A DNA stretch of 64,000 nucleotides from Candidatus Cloacimonadota bacterium. GTDB lineage: Bacteria; Cloacimonadota; Cloacimonadia; Cloacimonadales; Cloacimonadaceae. This document shows positions 8,086-17,838 of the stretch, in pieces. The translations under genes and the position numbers were made by a program. The notes beneath the pieces were generated by a model. The model was not told the DNA's origin. It saw only the letters and a program-made list of their open reading frames with translations, and did not search any database. The stretch is taken from assembly GCA_018433885.1 (NCBI GenBank), contig JAHDQK010000009.1, positions 1-64,000 on the forward strand, read 5' to 3'. The first letter of the stretch is position 1, and every line of letters begins with the position of its first letter.

Positions 8086-8713
8086 TATCGGTGGCGGCTC
8101 TTTCGGGATGAGGCATCATGCCTAAAACGTTGCGGGATTCGTTTACAACTCCAGCGATGCTATCTAAAGCACCGTTAGGATTTGTAGCGTCATTTACCAA
8201 GCCTGTGGAGTCGCAATATCTAAACAGGATGCAATCCTGATCCTTCAGGCGTTCCAAACCTAGTTGGTCGATATAGTAATTGCCTTCTTTATGGGCAATA
8301 GGGATGTCCAGTATGGTACCGGGAGTAAGGGTGTTTGTGAAGGGGCTGTTTGCGCTTTCCACCTTTAGATATTGGTGTTTGCAGATGAACTTCAAACTGC
8401 GGTTCATCATCAAAGCCCCGGGTAGTAACCCCGTTTCGGTAAGGATCTGAAATCCATTACAGATACCCATCACCATGCCGCCTTTTTGGGCAAAACCTAC
8501 AATCTCTTTGACGATGGGGGAGAAGCGTGCCAGAGCTCCACAGCGCAGGTAATCTCCGTAAGAAAAGCCCCCTGGGAGAATCACCAGATCGGGATTTTCC
8601 AGATCGTGATCCTTGTGCCAGATCATCTTGGTCTGATGTCCGCGGCGGGCAAAAACCTCGTAAGCGTCGTGATCGCAATTTGAACCGGGGAAGGTGATTA
8701 CACTAACGCGCAA
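8018..8713 (-). CDS. purQ: Phosphoribosylformylglycinamidine synthase, glutaminase subunit PurQ
   Basis: A class I glutamine amidotransferase, about 231 residues. RVSVITFPGSNCDHDAYEVF is the standard PurQ N-terminus. VILPGGFSYGDYLRCGALAR precedes the nucleophile in GICNGFQILTETGLLPG, and the C-terminal GMMPHPERA carries the catalytic His. It supplies ammonia from glutamine to PurL in purine synthesis. The start is a TTG at 8713, giving LRVSVITF directly after a GAGGAG that is encoded in the last codons of purS. An upstream in-frame ATG at 8779 would lie inside purS and add 22 residues not found in the family. The purS stop is two bases before this TTG, so translation is coupled. The purL partner is not in this window. 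Confidence 0.93.
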   Translation of the reverse strand: MRVSVITFPGSNCDHDAYEVFARRGHQTKMIWHKDHDLENPDLVILPGGFSYGDYLRCGALARFSPIVKEIVGFAQKGGMVMGICNGFQILTETGLLPGALMMNRSLKFICKHQYLKVESANSPFTNTLTPGTILDIPIAHKEGNYYIDQLGLERLKDQDCILFRYCDSTGLVNDATNPNGALDSIAGVVNESRNVLGMMPHPERAATDSVCSQDGTRIFEAIECFVAGRA

Positions 8714-8715
8714 GG

Positions 8716-8964
8716 CTAAATCTCCTCGATCACAAAATGGTAGGTTTCGGTATTGGGATTTGCCAAAAGGGAGTTGCAAATATTGTCAATCTGCTTTTGA
8801 GCAGCGGCAAGATCCCGGGTATCGAGACTAATCTCTATGTATTTGCTGATCCGCGTTTCTACCACGTTGTCGTATCCTAAATGGCTAAGGGAGTTTGTAA
8901 CAGCCTTGCCTTGGGGGTCAAGGACACTGGGCTTGAGTTGCACGAATATCTTGGCTTTAAGCAT
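8716..8964 (-). CDS. purS: Phosphoribosylformylglycinamidine synthase subunit PurS
   Basis: An 82-residue protein with the PurS pattern: KIFVQLKPSVLDPQGKAV at the start, NSLSHLGYDNVVETRISKYIEI in the middle, and the C-terminal LLANPNTETYHFVIEE. PurS bridges PurQ and small-type PurL in the tripartite FGAM synthase. It is first in a purS-purQ unit and its last codons (GTG ATC GAG GAG ATT) supply the ribosome-binding site of purQ. Length and motifs match the family fully. Confidence 0.93.
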   Translation of the reverse strand: MLKAKIFVQLKPSVLDPQGKAVTNSLSHLGYDNVVETRISKYIEISLDTRDLAAAQKQIDNICNSLLANPNTETYHFVIEEI

Positions 8965-9139
8965 GGTACTTCCAATAATTATTTCTCAGAATACCAGCAT
9001 TTGAAGTTGCTGTATTTAGTCAACTGATTTGTTTGTGAGATATTGTCTTTAGTGCCATCGGCAAGGGCGTGGGGAAAAGGGATAAAACTATGAATGTCGA
9101 TAGGAGAAATCCCCTGTGGAATTACTTGTCCGTAAGACG

Positions 9140-11437
9140 TCATTTTGTGCTATAACGGATTGTGCCCTCATGTGTGTAGCGGAGGGGGATTGCGCGCTCA
9201 TGAAACTTCTGCAGGGTTTCCGGATGAGGGAAGCCATATACATTTCGGGCAGTTACCGGGATTACCGCTTCCACAGGTTTCACCAGATCCAGAAACTCCG
9301 GAGAGGAACTCCCCCGGGAGCCGTGGTGAGCTACCTTCAGGATATCTGCCTTGAGTTCTTCTGGGAAGTTTTGCACCAGCCACGCCTCGGCTTCGTTCTC
9401 GATATCTGCTGTAAAAAGAAAGCTTGGACCAGGGCTGTCGTAGCGCAACACGATGGATAGGTTGTTAGGATCCGAATCATGGTAGGCGAGGCTGGGATGC
9501 AGGATCTTCAGGCTGGATTCGCCCAAGGTGATACTCATAGTATCCCGAACTTCCACAATCTTGGTGTTGTGCAGCTTCAGACCCTTGGCAAGCTCTTGCC
9601 AGAGATCACTCTTCAGATCTGAACCACTGATAATCAGGTGCTTTGGCGGGGCATAATCCAGTATGCTCTTCAAGCCCCCGGCGTGATCACTATGCAGGTG
9701 CGTTATCACCAAGTAATCCAAGTCGCGAATACGGTTTCTGCCGAGCCAGACCAAGAGTTTCTTTGCCAGCCAAGATTCAGATTCTTCCGCAATACTCATC
9801 ATGGATTCGGCTCGAGAACCCGGCATACCTCCGGTGTCTATCATCACAGACCTGCCATCTTCGGTTAAGATGAGGCCGCAATCCGCCACTCCGGCATTGA
9901 AGAAGTATACTTCACTTTTGCGATTCTCTGGCAAGAAATGGAGTATCAGTGCCACCGCCATCAGGGGTAGGACTAACTTTCGGAAGAGACGGAGTTTGCC
10001 TTTGATGATAAGGATAATGCAGAAAACGACAATACCCAAAGCTATGCCCTGAGCGGGTGATATCCATTCGCTGTTAATAAACAGCGGCAACCTCGCACAG
10101 AGCTTTAGCCATGCTTGCCAGAGATCGGTTAGCCCTTGAAAACTGAGGATAAAGATGCGCAGAGGGAAGAACAGGATCAGGATCGAGAGACCTAAAAGTA
10201 GCGTGATTAGGGGCAAGCCCAGAAGGTTGCCTAATATTCCATTCAGGGACGCCTGACCAAAGTAGTAAAGTGTTAGTGGAGATATCCCCAAGCCCACTAT
10301 GATGCTTACCAGCAAGAAGCCAGCCAGCGCCTTGAGTGATCGTTTGATGATCCCATCCCTGGTGGATTCCGGTAGCTTGGGCAAGGCAAACACGATCAGT
10401 GCCACGCTGACGAAAGATAACTGTAAACCCAGGGAAAAGAGTTCTCCGGGGTTTACTAAAGTAATGATAAACAGCGCCACAGAGAGGCTTTGCGCGGCTC
10501 CCAAGGGGCGCGAGAGCCAACGGGAGAAGATCAACAGGCAGATCATCAGGATAGCTCTCAGAATCGGGGGAGCCCAGTTGTTCAGCGCGGCAAAAAAGAA
10601 CAGAAAAAGAACGAAGATAAACTCCGCAATGCGCAGAGGCACAAAGAAGCGCAGGATCACCATCAGAATCATGCTCAGCATGGCTACATGAAGACCACTT
10701 ACCACGATCAGATGGGTAATCCCTGCCCGGCTCAACAGGTCCCGATTTTCTCTTTTAAAGCCTGCATCACTCAGGAGAAGCGCTTTTGCTGTAGCTGAAT
10801 ATGGTCCCAGAGCCGCATCCAGGCGTTTTTGGATCCAGCTTCTTGCTTGCCTCAGGGAGAAATCCGCATTTGCTTCATGAACGATTTCCGGAGGTAAAAC
10901 CGGACGGATCAATCCGGCAAAACGATTGGGATAAATATCCAGAACAGGATCCGGCATGATCTTCTGCACGGTGGCGAGACTTTCGTATCCGGTACCTTCC
11001 ATAAGAGCGGCATCGCTATACAGGAGAAGCTTCTCGCTCACCGGATGTCCAGCGATGGCATCCAAATGCACTTGATACACGTTTTCTGCCAGGAACGCAT
11101 CCACCCGGAAGCGGACGGTCTGTTGCACTTCTTTTTTGGTGTTTAGGATGCTCATTAGAGGGCTATCCTGTCCTTGAACTCCGGCAAAACGTAATCCCCC
11201 GAAGCTGAAGAATAACAGGAGAACTAGCCCTATCCGCAATTTGGGCAAAACTATGGCAACCAGCAGGAAAAGAGCTGCCTGAACCAGCCAGAAGATCGCC
11301 CCTGCCCCTAGGAGCCGGGCACAATAAATCCCGGCCACCCAAAACAATGCTGGGAAGAGCATCGGTGCGGGTGGCCGATATTTTTGGGAAATGGGCTTAC
11401 TTTCTGTTGTAGAATCCAAGGATAAGGCCCAACGCAA
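9140..11437 (-). CDS. comEC: ComEC/Rec2 DNA uptake channel with metallo-beta-lactamase domain
   Basis: A polytopic membrane protein of up to 765 residues. The N-terminal part has two hydrophobic helices, then an OB-like soluble part (residues about 90-220). The competence domain follows, with GITHLIVVSGLHVAMLSMIL and many transmembrane helices. The C-terminal metallo-beta-lactamase domain (from about residue 500) has THLHSDHAGG, GIMIDTGG-like and HHGSRGSS motifs. It is the inner-membrane channel for transforming single-stranded DNA. The start is uncertain: the longest form overlaps the upstream membrane-protein gene by 41 bases, while the next ATG (11362) would remove 25 residues and lacks a good ribosome-binding site. 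With comFC nearby, competence looks plausible. Confidence 0.88.
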   Translation of the reverse strand: MRWALSLDSTTESKPISQKYRPPAPMLFPALFWVAGIYCARLLGAGAIFWLVQAALFLLVAIVLPKLRIGLVLLLFFSFGGLRFAGVQGQDSPLMSILNTKKEVQQTVRFRVDAFLAENVYQVHLDAIAGHPVSEKLLLYSDAALMEGTGYESLATVQKIMPDPVLDIYPNRFAGLIRPVLPPEIVHEANADFSLRQARSWIQKRLDAALGPYSATAKALLLSDAGFKRENRDLLSRAGITHLIVVSGLHVAMLSMILMVILRFFVPLRIAEFIFVLFLFFFAALNNWAPPILRAILMICLLIFSRWLSRPLGAAQSLSVALFIITLVNPGELFSLGLQLSFVSVALIVFALPKLPESTRDGIIKRSLKALAGFLLVSIIVGLGISPLTLYYFGQASLNGILGNLLGLPLITLLLGLSILILFFPLRIFILSFQGLTDLWQAWLKLCARLPLFINSEWISPAQGIALGIVVFCIILIIKGKLRLFRKLVLPLMAVALILHFLPENRKSEVYFFNAGVADCGLILTEDGRSVMIDTGGMPGSRAESMMSIAEESESWLAKKLLVWLGRNRIRDLDYLVITHLHSDHAGGLKSILDYAPPKHLIISGSDLKSDLWQELAKGLKLHNTKIVEVRDTMSITLGESSLKILHPSLAYHDSDPNNLSIVLRYDSPGPSFLFTADIENEAEAWLVQNFPEELKADILKVAHHGSRGSSSPEFLDLVKPVEAVIPVTARNVYGFPHPETLQKFHERAIPLRYTHEGTIRYSTK

Positions 11438-11924
11438 CCGACCATACTGCCGCCAACCCGATGCGCAGAGAATCCGGCAGCATGAATGTGACGGTATGAG
11501 CGGGAATCCAGAACCAGAGCAGACTGTACATGCTCTTATCCATGTTCTTCCAATTCTTTATTTTCTCCACGAGGTTGTCCAGCACCCGGTGGATGATCAC
11601 CAAAGTTAGGCCAAACTGCAGGTTCATCAAAAGTGATAGCGAGAAGGCATAGCCAAAGCTACCCGGCTCGAGATCCTTCCACATCCCGGCTTGAATCAAT
11701 CCATCCAGGAATCCGCCAAAGCCTTTGAAAGCATATTTGATGCCAACTGCCAGAATAGCCCAAACAAGCATCTTCCAGAGGGTTATGGCAAATCCGAACG
11801 GATACTTGAAGCTTTTTTGGATCAACCATTTGGATACGATCTCACCGATGGTGCCAAGGATGGCAAATTGGATCATTGCGCTAAGGATGGGCCAAGAGTG
11901 CACCCAATCGATATAAGCTTGCAT
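11397..11924 (-). CDS. Integral membrane protein resembling the Mpv17/PMP22 family
   Basis: A 175-residue protein with about four transmembrane helices. Features reminiscent of the eukaryotic peroxisomal and mitochondrial Mpv17/PMP22 family are a start with WVHSWPILSAMIQFAILGTIGEIVSKW (Mpv17 proteins begin with a HP...T...G...GD pattern) and a C-terminal WFWIPAHTVTFMLPDSLRIG then AAVWSVALGLILG, like the family's FWP...NF..VP..R....WN..LS signature. This resemblance is my reading and needs a profile search. AAGGAG precedes the ATG. It follows the RND pump gene by about ten bases and precedes comEC, so it may be cotranscribed with the efflux operon. Function unknown. Confidence 0.7.
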   Translation of the reverse strand: MQAYIDWVHSWPILSAMIQFAILGTIGEIVSKWLIQKSFKYPFGFAITLWKMLVWAILAVGIKYAFKGFGGFLDGLIQAGMWKDLEPGSFGYAFSLSLLMNLQFGLTLVIIHRVLDNLVEKIKNWKNMDKSMYSLLWFWIPAHTVTFMLPDSLRIGLAAVWSVALGLILGFYNRK

Positions 11925-11934
11925 TATTTCTCCT

Positions 11935-14900
11935 TTAGTCTTCCGTAGTCTTGCATTCCATTACTTCGGCAAACTTTTTATGCTCCTTGAATCTGGTCAA
12001 GCCAAGTTTTCCAAAGAAGGAATCCACCATCGAATATATTACCGGAATAATGAACAGGGTGAGCAGGCTGGCAAAGAGCAAGCCAAAGGTGAAGCTAACT
12101 GCCAAGGGACGCCATGCTTGGGAGGAGGGGTCGCTGGAGAATACCAGCGGCAACATTCCCGCCACAGTGGTCGCGGTAGTAAGGATTATGGGGCGCAAGC
12201 GTACTGAGCCGCTATTGATAATGGCATGCCAGCGATCCACCCCTTTTTCTCTTTCCTGATTGATGAAATCGATTAAAATGATGGCGTTGTTTACCACTAC
12301 TCCGGCGAGTGCCACCACCGATATCAGGGTGTTCAGCGAGAAAGGAAGGCCTGTAACCAGAAGTCCCAAGACCACGCCGATAAAGGCAAAGGGGATGGTA
12401 GTCATCACCACGATGGGTTGCACATAGCTACGGAATTGGGAAGCTAGAATGGTGTAGATGAGAAGTAGCGCAAGGATGAATAAACGCCCCAGAGAGGCAT
12501 AGCTTTTGCGTTGTTCTTCCTGAACCCCACCAAACTCGTAACTATAGCCAGGAAAGCGGGAACTGAAGTTCTCCAAGAGTCCCGCCTCAGAGCCAAGTCT
12601 TCCGCCAGCCAGAATTGCCTGCACTTCGGCAGGGCTGCGCCGTTTGCTTTTGCCGTCCTCTTCATAAGTGGTAACACTCGCGGTCACGCTCAGCACTCTA
12701 TCGCCATCCCGGTGTTCGATGCGGGAGATAGAGGAGGCTATCTCAAAATCCGCCAGTTCGCGGATCGCGATCAGATCCCCGGTTCGGCTACGTATCTTGA
12801 GGTCTTTCAAGTTCTCGATATCCTGAGTATATATATCCTGCAGCTTGAGGATCAGAGGATACTCCTCCACCCCGTCGCCTCGGTATTGGCTGATCTCCGA
12901 ACCCGTTGAGGCTGTGCGGATTGTACCGGCTATCTGAGCGACACTGAGGCCGTGCATCGCCAATCTATCATGATAGGGCAGGATACGTACTTCTTTTTTG
13001 CCGGCATCATAACTATCATCGATATCGGTAACTCCTGGGATATCTCGCAGATAGCCCTTGATGATATCGCTGATGAAAGCAAGACGCTCCAAGCTGGGGC
13101 CTTTGATCCGGATATCTATATCGTTGCCCACGGGAGGTCCGCTTCTGCCTTGGGAAAAGCGGTATGAGTAAAGCCCCGGAAGTTCTTCACAAAAAGCCCG
13201 TAAACCATTTTGGATGTCTTCATGGCTATGTTTCATATCCTTCAGATCCACCAGATCGATGTTGATCTGAGCTCCGTTTGTTACAAAATTCCGTTGCGTC
13301 TCGCCGCCCATCGCTCCCACGTTTGAGACTACATATACTACGTCTTCCTTCTGGGGCATAGTGCGGATGTATTCTTCCACCTGTTCCACAATACGTTTGG
13401 TTTCTTCCAGAGTGGAGCCGATGGGGGTTTGAATCTGCAGGCGAATGGTTTGTGACAGCGTGGAGGGGAAGAACTCAAACTGGATAGCCCCGGATCCCAG
13501 AATCAGGACGGAAGTTAAGAGCAGAGCGAAGGTGCTCCAGAGCGTGATCTGGCGATGCTTGAGAGCCCACCTGGCACCTTTCTGATAAGCCCTGATCAAC
13601 GGCTGAATAATGCGGGTGCTACGATCTTCTTTCACCGGTTCTTTGCGCGAGAACTGGAAAACGTTGTTGGGTAATACCACCATGCTCTGTAGCCAGCTAC
13701 CAAATAGTGCCAAAGACACAACGATGGGGAACACCCCCAAGAATTGCCCCATCACACCTTCCAGAAGCAACAGGGGCATGAATGCCGCCAGAGTGGTGAG
13801 AGTGGACGAAAATACCGGCCAGATCACCTGATCTACGCCCATGATGATGGAATCGCGGTGACAATAGCCATCTTCCCGATAGCGGTGGATATTTTCCAGC
13901 ACCACGATGGAATTATCCACAACCATGCCCACCACAATGATGAAGCCAAATATGGTAAGGTTGTTTAGTGTGATATCAAAATACGGAATCACCAAAAATG
14001 CGATGAGAATCGATAGAGGTATGCCAAATGATGCCAGCAGCGCATAGCGCCAGCCCAAGAATATCAGTAGCGCGCCAAACACCAGGAGGATGCCGATAAA
14101 GGCACTTTTCCCTAGGGCATTGATACCGTTTTTCACATCAAGAGAGCCGTCGTTGCGCAGGCTGAGTTCGATGCCAGGAACACTCTTTTCAAATTCCGCC
14201 AGATACTCTTTTACTTCATCGATGATGGAGATTATGTTTCCACTGCCTTTTTTATACAGGAAGATCGAGACAGACTCTTCCCCGTTCAGCTTTGCGATAG
14301 ATACCGGTTTTTCCAAGGTATCCCGCACCGCGGCGATATCACCGATGCGAATGGCTCTGCCAGAGGTGTCGGAGCTGATGATCAATTCATTGAGATCGTC
14401 CAGATTGTTAAATTCACCCAACGTGCGCACCAGGAACTCCAACTTGCCAAATCTCGCAGTACCGCCGGGCATATTCAGGTTCCTGGCACCAAGAGCCGCA
14501 GAGAGGTCGTTGAGACTCAAGCCATAGGCATCCAGACGGCTTTGATCCACATCCACCCAGATCTGTCTTTCCCTTGCTCCGATAACCTCTACTTTGGAGA
14601 TATCCGTGATCTCCAACAGTCCATCTTCCAAACGGTCGGAGATCTCGCGCAATGCTTTGGGACTTAATCCTTTGCCACTCACAGCTATTTGTGCGATTGG
14701 GTTCACTTCCCGCATACTCAAGCGAATGATCACCGGCGCAAATGCGTCCGAGGGTAGATCAGTTACCTTTGCCACTTCTCTGGTGACCCGGTCGAAGGCT
14801 TCATCCGGCGAAACTCCTGTGTTGAAAACCACCTGAATTGTAGCACGTCCTTCTTGGGCGGTAGCGCCAATATAATCCAAATCATCGAGATCGCTTAGCT

Positions 14901-15111
14901 CTACCTCGAGCTTGCGAACGATCAATTGCTCGATCTCAGCCGGGGATACTCCGGGATACATTACCACAACCAAGGTAGTGCCAAAATCCACCGCGGGAAA
15001 CTCCTCTCGGGGTAGGTTTATCATGGCGAGCATACCAAAGATCAAAACCCCCAGGGTAAGCATATTTACCAATATCGAATACTTGAGGGCTGTTTTTGCA
15101 ATCGAAAACAT
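11935..15111 (-). CDS. RND-family efflux transporter, inner-membrane pump
   Basis: A 1058-residue HAE-type RND transporter of normal length. It has an N-terminal TM helix (residues 10-30), the periplasmic porter domain with the family start SPAEIEQLIVRKLE, the TM4 segment IVVGMVVDNSIVVLENI with the proton-relay Asp, a second porter domain, and a C-terminal helix bundle with ALAGVVVNNAIILIDFINQE. It exports drugs, lipids or other amphiphiles across the envelope by proton antiport together with the adaptor and TolC channel encoded immediately upstream. TM4 has Asp-Asn where AcrB has Asp-Asp, as in many related pumps. It starts two bases after the adaptor stop. The substrate cannot be told from sequence. 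Confidence 0.93.
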   Translation of the reverse strand: MFSIAKTALKYSILVNMLTLGVLIFGMLAMINLPREEFPAVDFGTTLVVVMYPGVSPAEIEQLIVRKLEVELSDLDDLDYIGATAQEGRATIQVVFNTGVSPDEAFDRVTREVAKVTDLPSDAFAPVIIRLSMREVNPIAQIAVSGKGLSPKALREISDRLEDGLLEITDISKVEVIGARERQIWVDVDQSRLDAYGLSLNDLSAALGARNLNMPGGTARFGKLEFLVRTLGEFNNLDDLNELIISSDTSGRAIRIGDIAAVRDTLEKPVSIAKLNGEESVSIFLYKKGSGNIISIIDEVKEYLAEFEKSVPGIELSLRNDGSLDVKNGINALGKSAFIGILLVFGALLIFLGWRYALLASFGIPLSILIAFLVIPYFDITLNNLTIFGFIIVVGMVVDNSIVVLENIHRYREDGYCHRDSIIMGVDQVIWPVFSSTLTTLAAFMPLLLLEGVMGQFLGVFPIVVSLALFGSWLQSMVVLPNNVFQFSRKEPVKEDRSTRIIQPLIRAYQKGARWALKHRQITLWSTFALLLTSVLILGSGAIQFEFFPSTLSQTIRLQIQTPIGSTLEETKRIVEQVEEYIRTMPQKEDVVYVVSNVGAMGGETQRNFVTNGAQINIDLVDLKDMKHSHEDIQNGLRAFCEELPGLYSYRFSQGRSGPPVGNDIDIRIKGPSLERLAFISDIIKGYLRDIPGVTDIDDSYDAGKKEVRILPYHDRLAMHGLSVAQIAGTIRTASTGSEISQYRGDGVEEYPLILKLQDIYTQDIENLKDLKIRSRTGDLIAIRELADFEIASSISRIEHRDGDRVLSVTASVTTYEEDGKSKRRSPAEVQAILAGGRLGSEAGLLENFSSRFPGYSYEFGGVQEEQRKSYASLGRLFILALLLIYTILASQFRSYVQPIVVMTTIPFAFIGVVLGLLVTGLPFSLNTLISVVALAGVVVNNAIILIDFINQEREKGVDRWHAIINSGSVRLRPIILTTATTVAGMLPLVFSSDPSSQAWRPLAVSFTFGLLFASLLTLFIIPVIYSMVDSFFGKLGLTRFKEHKKFAEVMECKTTED

Positions 15112-15113
15112 CG

Positions 15114-16193
15114 CTATTCCCTTATTTTTATAAGAGATCCATCTTCCAGATTTTCACTTCCGGAGATCACGATTATCTCACCGGGCTCCAATCCGCTTAG
15201 GATTTCCACATATTCGGATATACTGCGTCCCAGAACCACATCTCTTTGCATGGTAATGGTTTTGTCTCCGTCTTTTTGAACCACGTAAACAAAGTTGCGG
15301 TCAAACTCTTTTTGAATGTTGGTAATGGAAGTGTAGAGAATGTTGCGGAATGTATTGGTTCTTATCCGTGCCGAAACCACCATCCCGGGCATCAGTCCGC
15401 TACTGCCATGCATGGTGAGTTCCACGGGATAGTTCGCGCTCCCCGGCAGGGGACGGATGCCAAATCCACGCACCGTGGCAGTGTAGCTTTTGCCCATGTG
15501 TGTCACGGTCGCACTTTGTCCAGCTTTCAATTTCGAGATCTGGCTTTCTCCTACGCCGGTTTTCAAGATCAGCGTACTGGCATCTGTAATCGAAGCGATG
15601 GGCATACCCATATTTACATACTGACCAAGGGATACATTTAGTTGGGATATCCTGCCATGTTCTGGTGCCATCAAATATGAATTACTATAGGCATTGCGGG
15701 CGGATTCCATGCCCGCTTTGGCACCGTCAAAAGCTGCTTTGGCTGCCTTGAAGGCAGAGTTCGCAGTGGTAAACTCCGCATCCGAGATCAGATTTCGTTC
15801 CCGGGACATAGTGGCATAATTCATGTTTTTCTGAGCGTTATCCAGGGCAGATTCCGCTGCCAAGAATGCTGCTTCTGCCTGATCCAGCCGGATTTTCAGC
15901 ACTTCGTTATCCAGCTTGCCGATGCGCTCGCCCTTGTTTACATAGTCTCCCAGTTTCTTGTATAATTCCAGGATTCTACCAGAGGCTTCGGAACTCATCG
16001 AGACATCCGTGATCCCCTCCAATTTGCCGAAGACATTCACGTGTTCATCAATGTCTCTTAGTGTAAGCTCTTCCACCATCACAGCCTGGCTGCCATCGTC
16101 GCGTTTCATTGGTCCACTGGGGTTGTCGTCCCGTTTTGAGCAAGCGCTAACTAGCGCCGCTATTACCAGTGCCAGAATCAAGTATTGTTTCAA
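15114..16193 (-). CDS. RND efflux membrane-fusion (adaptor) lipoprotein
   Basis: About 359 residues. The signal peptide ends in the lipobox LVSAC (Cys18), so it is a lipoprotein anchored in the inner membrane facing the periplasm. The HlyD/AcrA order is present: a lipoyl half (SSEASGRILELYKKLGDYVNKG), a long alpha-helical hairpin (about residues 100-170, Ala-rich), the second lipoyl half (LMAPEHGRISQLNVSLGQYV), then a beta-barrel with IRPLPGSANYPVELTM. It links the pump (next gene) to the TolC protein (previous gene). The start codon is TTG at 16193 with GGAGG five bases upstream; no ATG or GTG lies between this and the stop of the tolC-like gene. Confidence 0.92.
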   Translation of the reverse strand: MKQYLILALVIAALVSACSKRDDNPSGPMKRDDGSQAVMVEELTLRDIDEHVNVFGKLEGITDVSMSSEASGRILELYKKLGDYVNKGERIGKLDNEVLKIRLDQAEAAFLAAESALDNAQKNMNYATMSRERNLISDAEFTTANSAFKAAKAAFDGAKAGMESARNAYSNSYLMAPEHGRISQLNVSLGQYVNMGMPIASITDASTLILKTGVGESQISKLKAGQSATVTHMGKSYTATVRGFGIRPLPGSANYPVELTMHGSSGLMPGMVVSARIRTNTFRNILYTSITNIQKEFDRNFVYVVQKDGDKTITMQRDVVLGRSISEYVEILSGLEPGEIIVISGSENLEDGSLIKIRE

Positions 16194-16204
16194 AATATCC
16201 TCCG

Positions 16205-17542
16205 TTACTTCTCAAGCAGCGCTGTTAATATGCCAAGATCGTCTGTTCCCAGCATCGAAAGCAAATCCAAGCGCGCCTTGAAGAAATCGTAATAAGCATT
16301 TGTATAGCCCATTTTTGCGGTAGAAAGCATCAATTCCGCGTCCATAAGCTCGATTGTCGAGATCATGTTCAGACGATAACGCTCGTCCAACTGATCGTAC
16401 ATATCCTGCGTAAGCTCCAGCGAGAGTTTTGCCGCATTTACCTGTCTGGCGCTGCTCAGCATCTTCATCGCAGCTGCCTCTAATCCCAAAACTATTCCCT
16501 CCGAGGCTTGCCTTGCCTCCATCGATGCCTGTTGAGCATCAAAGAAAGCCTTGCGCATTGCGGCATAGTTCCCCGCCTGGGGCAATAGCGGCACGGATAG
16601 GTTCAACATTATCTGATTTGAAGCTTCAAACTGATAGCGGTCGATCCCGTTTTCCTCCCAGGAGCGGCTTCCCACCAGGTTCAGACTGGGTAGAAAACCG
16701 CCCTTGGCGATCTTATAGGCGCGCTCACTAAGCTCCAAACTTTTCCCGATTACTTTTAGTTGCAGATTATCCCGTTTGCCAAGTCTTCTCAGTGCACTCA
16801 AGAATTGCTCGGTATCTGCCTCGCTTAATTCCGCAAAGGGTAATATCTGGTTAGCATTTGTTTCGGGTGCGGTGGGAACCAGGAGTTCTTCGCTACCCAA
16901 GAAGTTGGCAAAGTCTCGCAGTGCCAGATCAAAGGCTGTTTTACTTTGCATAAAGGCGATTTCTTTGTTAGCGAGATTTGCTTGAAACCGGAGCTTATCC
17001 GCCCTGGCGATCAAGCCGTTTAAAAGTTTGATTTCTGCCAGATCCAAGTTGTTTCTAGCACGTTCCAGTTCCGCTCTGCCGATGTTTAGCAACTCCTGTA
17101 ACTGTAACAGGCTATAAAACCGGCTTTCTACTCCGGAAAGAAGTTCAAAGCGTTTTGCTTCCTGGCTAAGATCGGCAATTTCTTGGGAAGTAGAAGCGAT
17201 CTTGTAGGATTGATACAGCTTGCCTCCCAGGAATAAAGGCTGGGAAAGATTCAGGGAAAATGTACGCATGTCGTTATTCATGCGAACACTTTGCGCACCC
17301 ATGCTGATCTCTCTGGCGGGGTCCATATATAGCAAAGAGCCGCTCAGGCTCAAGTTTGGCAAAAACGCCGAAAACGCATTTACCTTCTGCCAGTCTGCGG
17401 ATTTCCGGGCAGCTTCTCCGACGCGGTAGCCAATGTTCTGCTCCATTGCCATGGATTTTGCCTCTTCCAGCGAGATCGCTTTTTGGGCGGGCAACGCGCC
17501 ACTCAGCAGGATCATAGCGATGATCACCAAGTATTTATACAT
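16205..17542 (-). CDS. TolC-like outer-membrane efflux protein
   Basis: A 445-residue outer-membrane efflux protein (OEP family). It has a signal peptide ending GALPAQKA and the family opening SLEEAKSMAMEQN. Two repeated helical-hairpin halves follow: the first includes NLSLSGSLLY and LNLSQPLFLGGKLYQSYKIA, the second includes LPSLNLVGSRSWEENG and LNLSVPLLPQAGNYAAM. It forms the trimeric exit duct for the RND pump. It is the first gene of the tolC-adaptor-pump operon; GGAG lies seven bases before the ATG. The roughly 300 bases upstream (17543-17838) hold no gene and should carry the promoter, but I could not pick one out. Confidence 0.92.
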   Translation of the reverse strand: MYKYLVIIAMILLSGALPAQKAISLEEAKSMAMEQNIGYRVGEAARKSADWQKVNAFSAFLPNLSLSGSLLYMDPAREISMGAQSVRMNNDMRTFSLNLSQPLFLGGKLYQSYKIASTSQEIADLSQEAKRFELLSGVESRFYSLLQLQELLNIGRAELERARNNLDLAEIKLLNGLIARADKLRFQANLANKEIAFMQSKTAFDLALRDFANFLGSEELLVPTAPETNANQILPFAELSEADTEQFLSALRRLGKRDNLQLKVIGKSLELSERAYKIAKGGFLPSLNLVGSRSWEENGIDRYQFEASNQIMLNLSVPLLPQAGNYAAMRKAFFDAQQASMEARQASEGIVLGLEAAAMKMLSSARQVNAAKLSLELTQDMYDQLDERYRLNMISTIELMDAELMLSTAKMGYTNAYYDFFKARLDLLSMLGTDDLGILTALLEK

Positions 17543-17838
17543 CTGTTATCTCCAGAATATCTTCGCCTGCGTGCCAAGTCCCACGCAATCCGCAGGCTAA
17601 TTCTTCTTGTTTGAGGGATACTACAAAGATAAGTAAAATTGTGTTGCATCCCCAAGGGAATATTCAAATATGTCGCAGAGATATCTCCACAAATCCGGGG
17701 ATATCAGGATTGCTGAGCTACGGTTATGCTTGAGAATCTACAAATTGCCAGAATGCTCAGAGTATAATCCCATTTGTGTGTTTAAAACACACTTGAAGTG
17801 CCCTGCAGGTTTTACCCTCTGGAAGTGGAAGCGGGTCT

